Below are positions 59,832-64,000 of a stretch of DNA of 64,000 nt, one piece after another. The stretch is from Tropicimonas sp033101155 (GTDB lineage: Bacteria; Pseudomonadota; Alphaproteobacteria; Rhodobacterales; Rhodobacteraceae). The stretch covers positions 146,105 through 210,104 of the forward strand of contig NZ_JAWMPX010000006.1 of the NCBI RefSeq assembly GCF_033101155.1, in the 5' to 3' direction. Under the pieces are notes generated by a model. That model made no database searches, was not told where the DNA came from, and saw nothing but the letters and a program-made list of their open reading frames with translations. The position numbers and the translations under genes are program-made. Position 1 is the first letter of the stretch. The number at the start of each line of letters is the position of its first letter.

Positions 59832-60773
59832 TCAGGGACGAAACTGACGTGGCGACAGGCCAAATTCGCGCCGAAACGCCCGGGCAAAGGCGCTGGAATC
59901 AGTATAGCCGCAGCGCAGCGCGATCTCCGAGACCGAAATCCGGCCTTCGCCCAGCAGGCGTCGCGCCAGATTGAGCCGCAGCCGGAGATAGACAGCGCGT
60001 GGACTCGCCCCGAGCGCACGCGAGAATCGCTTCTCCAGCTCACGCTGCGGACATCCCGCCGCCCGTGCCAGCGCCTCGATGCTCAGCGGCTCCTCGATAT
60101 TGGCCTCCATCTCGGCCAGCGCATGGGCGACATAGCGGTCGGTCTGGCCGGGTGTCTCAACGCGCGGCGCGTCGGCATCGGAATGCATGAACATCGAGGC
60201 GATCTCCAGCGACAACGCAGCGCCATGGGTGTCCGCCAGCCAACTCACGACGAGCTCATAGGCCGTCATCGCCCCGCCCGCGCTCCACAGGTTGCGGTCG
60301 CGCACCCAGCGGCGACGGCGGGCGTGGATCTCCGGGAATGTCTCGGAAAATGCCTCCATCTCCTCGAAATGGATCGTCGCCTCATAGCCGTCGAGCAGTC
60401 CGGCCTCGGCCAGCAACCAGGAGCCCATGTCCAGCCCGACCAGTGTCGAGAAGCGCCGCGCCGCCGCCCTGAGAGCCCGGTTGCAGTCCGGCGTCGCGTA
60501 AGCTCGCGCGCCATAGCTGGGCAGCAGGACCAGCATATCGCCGCCGGGCGCCCGCGACAGACGGCTTTCAGGCGTGATGGTGAAACCGGACGACGAGGTG
60601 ACGGGCTGGCCGTCCAGCGTCAGCACCTCCCAGCGATAGGCAGAACGCCCCAGCAACCCGTTGGCCGCGCGCAGGGGTTCGATCGTGTTGGCGAGGCAAT
60701 GCATCGAGAAGCGCTCGAAGAGGAGCACGCCAACAGTCCAGCTCTCGGTTGACGGCTTGATCCAATCCGGCAT
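59832..60773 (-). CDS. cdhR: GlxA family AraC-type regulator, probable carnitine regulator CdhR
   Basis: A 313-residue regulator: a DJ-1/PfpI-like N-terminal domain (VGVLLFERFSMHCLANTIEP, residues about 13-190) and a C-terminal AraC helix-turn-helix pair (IEALARAAGCPQRELEKRFS and VSEIALRCGYTDSSAFARAF). This fusion is the GlxA class, which includes CdhR, the activator of carnitine breakdown in Pseudomonas. It is transcribed away from the carnitine genes with only 77 bases between, which supports the CdhR assignment. Start ATG 60773. Confidence 0.8.
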   Translation of the reverse strand: MPDWIKPSTESWTVGVLLFERFSMHCLANTIEPLRAANGLLGRSAYRWEVLTLDGQPVTSSSGFTITPESRLSRAPGGDMLVLLPSYGARAYATPDCNRALRAAARRFSTLVGLDMGSWLLAEAGLLDGYEATIHFEEMEAFSETFPEIHARRRRWVRDRNLWSAGGAMTAYELVVSWLADTHGAALSLEIASMFMHSDADAPRVETPGQTDRYVAHALAEMEANIEEPLSIEALARAAGCPQRELEKRFSRALGASPRAVYLRLRLNLARRLLGEGRISVSEIALRCGYTDSSAFARAFRREFGLSPRQFRP

Positions 60774-60850
60774 GGTTCGAGTTAAACCGGCACAGTCAGC
60801 CGGGTCAATCCGTCTAGCTTGAGGGCCGTTGTCAAACGGAGAAGACCGCC

Positions 60851-61762
60851 ATGCCGCTCGAAATGAACCGGGACGTTTTCATCACCTGCGCCGTGACCGG
60901 CTCGGGCGGCACGCAGGATCGCAGCCCGCATGTGCCACGCTCGCCGGAACAGATCGCGGACTCGGCCATCGCGGCGGCCAAGGCCGGTGCGGCGATCGTG
61001 CATTGCCATGTGCGCGACCCCGAGACCGGCGCGCCGGCGCGGGACAAGGCGCTCTATCGCGAGGTGACGGAGCGGATTCGAGACGCCGAGATCGACGTGG
61101 TGCTGAACCTGACCGCCGGCATGGGCGGCGACATGGTCTTCGGCGGCACGGAGAACCCGTTGCCGCTTGTCGCGGGAACCGACATGATCGGCGCTGAAGA
61201 ACGTGTGGCCCATGTCGCCGAGTGCCGGCCCGAGATCTGCACCCTCGATTGCGGCACGATGAACTTCGCCGAAGCCGATTACGTGATGACCAACACGCCC
61301 GGCATGTTGCGCGCGATGGGATCGATGATGACCGAGATGGGTGTGAAGCCCGAAATCGAGGCCTTCGACACCGGCCATCTCTGGCTCGCCAAGGCGCTTG
61401 TGGAGGAAGGCGTTCTCGCCTCCCCTGCCCTCGTGCAGCTCTGCATGGGTGTGCCCTGGGGCGCGCCGGACGACCTCAACACTTTCCTCGCGATGGTCAA
61501 CAATGTGCCGAAGGGCTGGACCTGGTCCGCCTTCTCGCTGGGCCGTCACCAGATGCCCTATGTCGCGGCCTCCGTGCTGGCGGGCGGCAATGTCCGCGTT
61601 GGGCTGGAGGACAATCTCTGGCTCGGAAAGGGCGTGCAGGCGACCAATGCGCAGCTCGTCGAACGCGCTCGCGGGATCATCGAGGGGCTCGGCGCGACGG
61701 TGATCGGCCCTGACGCGGTGCGGCAACGGCTCGGCTTGGAGAAGCGCGCGCCGCTGGCCTAG
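60851..61762 (+). CDS. Beta-keto acid cleavage enzyme (BKACE), 3-dehydrocarnitine cleavage
   Basis: A 303-residue BKACE (formerly 3-keto-5-aminohexanoate cleavage) enzyme. The zinc site shows in AIVHCHVRDPETG (the two histidines) with VVLNLTAGMG further on. With acetyl-CoA, these enzymes cut a beta-keto acid into acetoacetate and a new CoA ester. Next to carnitine dehydrogenase and a cdhR-type regulator, the substrate should be 3-dehydrocarnitine, giving betainyl-CoA. GGAGAAG lies six bases before ATG 60851. First gene of the plus-strand carnitine operon. Confidence 0.88.
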   Translation: MPLEMNRDVFITCAVTGSGGTQDRSPHVPRSPEQIADSAIAAAKAGAAIVHCHVRDPETGAPARDKALYREVTERIRDAEIDVVLNLTAGMGGDMVFGGTENPLPLVAGTDMIGAEERVAHVAECRPEICTLDCGTMNFAEADYVMTNTPGMLRAMGSMMTEMGVKPEIEAFDTGHLWLAKALVEEGVLASPALVQLCMGVPWGAPDDLNTFLAMVNNVPKGWTWSAFSLGRHQMPYVAASVLAGGNVRVGLEDNLWLGKGVQATNAQLVERARGIIEGLGATVIGPDAVRQRLGLEKRAPLA

Positions 61763-61786
61763 GGTCGCGGCAAAAGGAGTATCTCC

Positions 61787-62107
61787 ATGAAACATTTTCT
61801 CCTCCTGGGCCTCGCAATTCTCGCTCTTGGCGCCTGCCAACAAGACCCGAAGACCGACCCGCCCGCAGAACCGTCCAACATGGCAGGCTGCGAAGCGCGC
61901 GGTGGAACCTGGGGCGTGGCCGGGCTCTTGCAAGAGCCGATCTGCACCCTTCCAACGCCGGATGCCGGGAAAGCCTGCAGCGTGGAATCGGACTGCACCG
62001 GCATGTGCATGGCGGACACGAAGACCTGCTCTACGGTAACACCCCTCTTCGGCTGCCATGTCTTTCTGGACGATGACGGCACGACATATGAAATGTGCAT
62101 AGACTGA
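61787..62107 (+). CDS. Cysteine-rich lipoprotein in the carnitine operon
   Basis: A 106-residue lipoprotein: signal FLLLGLAILALGAC with the lipobox LGAC (lipidated C17), followed by an unstructured PKTDPPAEP linker and a compact domain with nine more cysteines (GCEARGG, ICTLP, ACSVESDCTGMCM, TCSTV, GCHVF, MCID), probably disulfide-bonded. No family recognised. It lies 24 bases after the BKACE gene and eight bases before the dehydrogenase gene, so it is co-transcribed with them, a surprising place for a lipoprotein. Confidence 0.7.
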   Translation: MKHFLLLGLAILALGACQQDPKTDPPAEPSNMAGCEARGGTWGVAGLLQEPICTLPTPDAGKACSVESDCTGMCMADTKTCSTVTPLFGCHVFLDDDGTTYEMCID

Positions 62108-62115
62108 GGACATCC

Positions 62116-63528
62116 ATGACAAAGACGGCAGCGATCATTGGTGGCGGGGTTATCGGCGGCGGCTGGGCCGCGCGTTTCCTGTTCAACGGCTGGAACGTGA
62201 AGCTCTTCGATCCCGACCCGGAGGCCGAGCGCAAGATTGGCGAGGTACTGGCCAATGCGCGGCGCACCCTGCCGATGCTCTATGACCGTGCATTGCCGCC
62301 CGAGGGCCGGCTTACCCATGTCGCCACCATTGCCGAGGCGGTGTCGGATGTCGACTGGATCCAGGAAAGCGTGCCCGAACGGCTCGATCTCAAGCATCGC
62401 GTCTATGCCGAGATTGAAACCGCCGCCGCGCCGGACACATTGGTCGGCTCGTCTACCTCTGGTTTCAAACCCTCCGAGCTGCGCGCGGGATCGATCCATC
62501 CCGAACGCCTCTTCGTCGCCCACCCGTTCAACCCGGTTTACCTGCTGCCGGTGATCGAGCTGGTCGGCGCGCCGGACGCGGCCAGCGCCCCACTGCGCGC
62601 GGTCGGGCTCTATCCGTTAACGGTGCGCAAGGAGATCGACGCCCATATCGCCGACCGCCTGCTCGAAGCCGTCTGGCGCGAGAGCCTCTGGCTGGTCAAG
62701 GACGGCATTGCCACCACCGAGGAGATCGACGACGCCATCCGCTATGGGTTCGGCCTCCGTTGGGCGCAGATGGGGCTGTTCGAAACCTACCGGATCGCCG
62801 GCGGCGAGGCCGGGATGAAGCATTTCATGGCCCAGTTCGGCCCGGCCCTGGAATGGCCCTGGACGAAGCTCATGGATGTGCCCGAGTTCACTCAGGAGCT
62901 GGTCGACCTCATTGCCGACCAGTCGGACGCGCAATCCGGCCACCTCACGATCCGCGAACTGGAACGGATGCGCGATGACAATCTCGTCGCTATGATGCGC
63001 GCCCTCAAGGCCCGCGACGCCGCCGCTGGAAAGCTCATCACCGAGCATGAAGCAACCCTGTCCGCCCCAACCGCAGAGAACGCCCCCCTCACCACGGTGG
63101 ACCGGATCGTCCCCATCGATTGGACCGACTACAATGGTCACATGAACGAGAGCCGCTTCGGGCAGGCCTTCTCGGACGCCGCCGACGCGGTGATGGTGGC
63201 CGTCGGTGCGGATGCCGACTACGTCGCTTCGGGGCTGAGCTACTTCACCGTCGATATCCGCATCCGTTTCCTCGATGAGGCCAAGGCAGGGGAGCGGATC
63301 TGTGTGAAGAGCCAGATTCTGGACGGTACAGGCAAGAAACTGCGCCTGTTTCACCGAATGCTCAACGCCGCTGGCGAAGAGATGGCCACGGCCGAACAAT
63401 TGCTGATCCATGTCAGTCTCGAAACTCGCCGTGCCTGCGACCCTGACGCCCCTCTTCAACTACGGTTGAAGCAGCTCACACAAGCCCATGCTGCCATGCC
63501 GCAACCGGCTGAAAAGGAACGTCTCTGA
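62116..63528 (+). CDS. L-carnitine dehydrogenase fused to a betainyl-CoA thioesterase domain
   Basis: A 470-residue bifunctional protein. Residues 1-310 form a 3-hydroxyacyl-CoA dehydrogenase-type NAD enzyme: AAIIGGGVIGGGWAARF, FVAHPFNPVYLLPVIELVG and the C-terminal helical domain (RYGFGLRWAQMGLFETYRIA). It would oxidise L-carnitine to 3-dehydrocarnitine. Residues 335-470 are a hot-dog thioesterase (VPIDWTDYNGHMNESRFGQA), expected to release glycine betaine from betainyl-CoA made by the BKACE enzyme. This fusion is known in rhizobia. ATG 62116 is preceded by GAGGA. Confidence 0.9.
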   Translation: MTKTAAIIGGGVIGGGWAARFLFNGWNVKLFDPDPEAERKIGEVLANARRTLPMLYDRALPPEGRLTHVATIAEAVSDVDWIQESVPERLDLKHRVYAEIETAAAPDTLVGSSTSGFKPSELRAGSIHPERLFVAHPFNPVYLLPVIELVGAPDAASAPLRAVGLYPLTVRKEIDAHIADRLLEAVWRESLWLVKDGIATTEEIDDAIRYGFGLRWAQMGLFETYRIAGGEAGMKHFMAQFGPALEWPWTKLMDVPEFTQELVDLIADQSDAQSGHLTIRELERMRDDNLVAMMRALKARDAAAGKLITEHEATLSAPTAENAPLTTVDRIVPIDWTDYNGHMNESRFGQAFSDAADAVMVAVGADADYVASGLSYFTVDIRIRFLDEAKAGERICVKSQILDGTGKKLRLFHRMLNAAGEEMATAEQLLIHVSLETRRACDPDAPLQLRLKQLTQAHAAMPQPAEKERL

Positions 63529-63613
63529 GCTTCCCGCTCTGTCGTGTTTTTTCAGTCGGAAACCCGCTTGCAAAGCCGCAAATCCTTGGCTAAGAAGAGC
63601 GCCACGCCGATGC

Positions 63614-63688
63614 GGTCCGTTCGTCTATCGGTTAGGACGCCAGGTTTTCAACCTGGAAAGAGGGGTTCGATTCCCCTACGGACTGCCA
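63614..63688 (+). tRNA. tRNA-Glu (anticodon TTC)
   Basis: A complete 75-nucleotide cloverleaf. Acceptor arm GGTCCGT pairs with ACGGACT (one G-U), the D arm includes TCTATCGGTTAGGA, the anticodon arm CCAGG-TTTTCAA-CCTGG carries TTC, and the T arm AGGGG-TTCGATT-CCCCT is intact. Discriminator G and CCA are encoded. The 3' end lies 41 bases from the end of an integrase remnant facing it, the usual layout of a phage or island attachment site. Confidence 0.95.
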
Positions 63689-63728
63689 ATTCTTCCCAAA
63701 AACTGTTGTATTGTGGTGGAGTACACCC

Positions 63729-64000
63729 TCAGCGTGTCCCACGCTCGGGATGCTGTGGGACACCTTCGCCCTTGGCGCGCTTTTTCGTGGCCTCTGAGGC
63801 GAGCTTCCGGCGGTCGGATTTTTCGGTGTAGATCTCGGTTGTCTTAGTCTCGATGTGGGCCAAGACGGCACCGATTTCGTAGACCGACGCGCCAGCCTGC
63901 GCCATCATCTCAGCGACGCCCTTGCAGAGACCGTGCTGCGAGCGAGTCGCCCTCTTGACTATCTCGTCCGGCTCGTGATGGGCCAACTCGTACGAAAGGA
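63729..64000 (-). pseudogene. Tyrosine recombinase (integrase) C-terminal end, probably inactive
   Basis: The frame runs in from the right edge and stops at 63729, giving about 90 residues. It matches the end of a phage-type integrase: HGLCKGVAEMMAQAG (usual HGLRK), VYEIGAVLAHIETKTTEIYT with the second histidine and the nucleophile tyrosine, then basic residues. The catalytic arginine of H-x-x-R is cysteine, which should abolish strand cleavage. The C-terminus has extra residues (KGEGVPQHPERGTR). The N-terminal part is outside the window, so a complete but catalytically altered gene is possible. Confidence 0.72.

Noticed and set aside
1..64000. CRISPR arrays, rRNA genes, or a prophage in the window
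   Set aside because: No regularly spaced direct repeats and no rRNA or phage structural genes were seen; the holin-like protein stands alone and the integrase is a fragment at the edge.

Overview
The window is GC-rich, densely coded DNA from an alphaproteobacterium, most likely a marine Rhodobacteraceae (Roseobacter-group) member. The clues are an FnrL-type promoter, dctBD beside a TRAP dicarboxylate transporter, a DUF2161 nuclease-like protein, a fused carnitine dehydrogenase/thioesterase, and many ABC/TRAP uptake systems for osmolytes, peptides and organic acids. No rRNA, CRISPR array or intact insertion sequence was seen. One tRNA-Glu lies at the right end beside a broken integrase.

Layout. 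1-4 kb: the tail of an RND pump and a large hybrid histidine kinase. 4-16 kb: a DASS-type anion permease, a DUF2934 basic-tail protein, an outer-membrane barrel, an SRAP (YedK/HMCES) protein, an L,D-transpeptidase, a DUF2161 protein, a YbdK-type ligase, a family 2 glycosyltransferase, a TetA-like MFS pump and an enol-lactonase-like hydrolase. 16.5-24.2 kb: a five-gene redox operon (NfnA-like, NfnB-like, KorA, KorB, and a PFOR-domain/ferredoxin fusion) behind an exact TTGAT-N4-ATCAA FNR box, ending in a strong hairpin. 24.4-25.5 kb: small genes including a cold-shock protein. 25.7-32.2 kb: dctBD then dctPQM, with two palindromic operators between. 32.3-40 kb: moaE, moaD, pgsA, uvrC, an SDR, a Ca/Na antiporter, a small Zn-ribbon protein and an S49 peptidase. 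38.8-47.5 kb: an operon lacI - binding protein - two permeases - GH63-like hydrolase - ATPase - glycerate 2-kinase. 47.7-50.8 kb: an ion channel, an AI-2E family permease and small membrane or lipoproteins. 50.8-52.9 kb: tryptophan 2,3-dioxygenase overlapping a divergent TDO-like paralogue. 53.1-59.7 kb: a dipeptide ABC operon with a built-in M24 peptidase. 59.8-63.5 kb: a carnitine catabolism locus. 63.6-64 kb: tRNA-Glu and an integrase remnant.

How the genes fit together. The most unusual block is the redox operon. KorAB would oxidise a 2-oxoacid to an acyl-CoA. The fusion protein offers a single [4Fe-4S] ferredoxin domain. The NfnAB-like pair keeps the cluster and flavin motifs needed to link ferredoxin to NAD(P)H, possibly by electron bifurcation. 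The FNR box implies use when oxygen is short. The lacI operon reads as import and hydrolysis of a glycosylglycerate osmolyte, followed by phosphorylation of the released glycerate. The carnitine locus would turn carnitine into glycine betaine and acetoacetate. Functions are inferred from motifs and context only, because no database search was possible.
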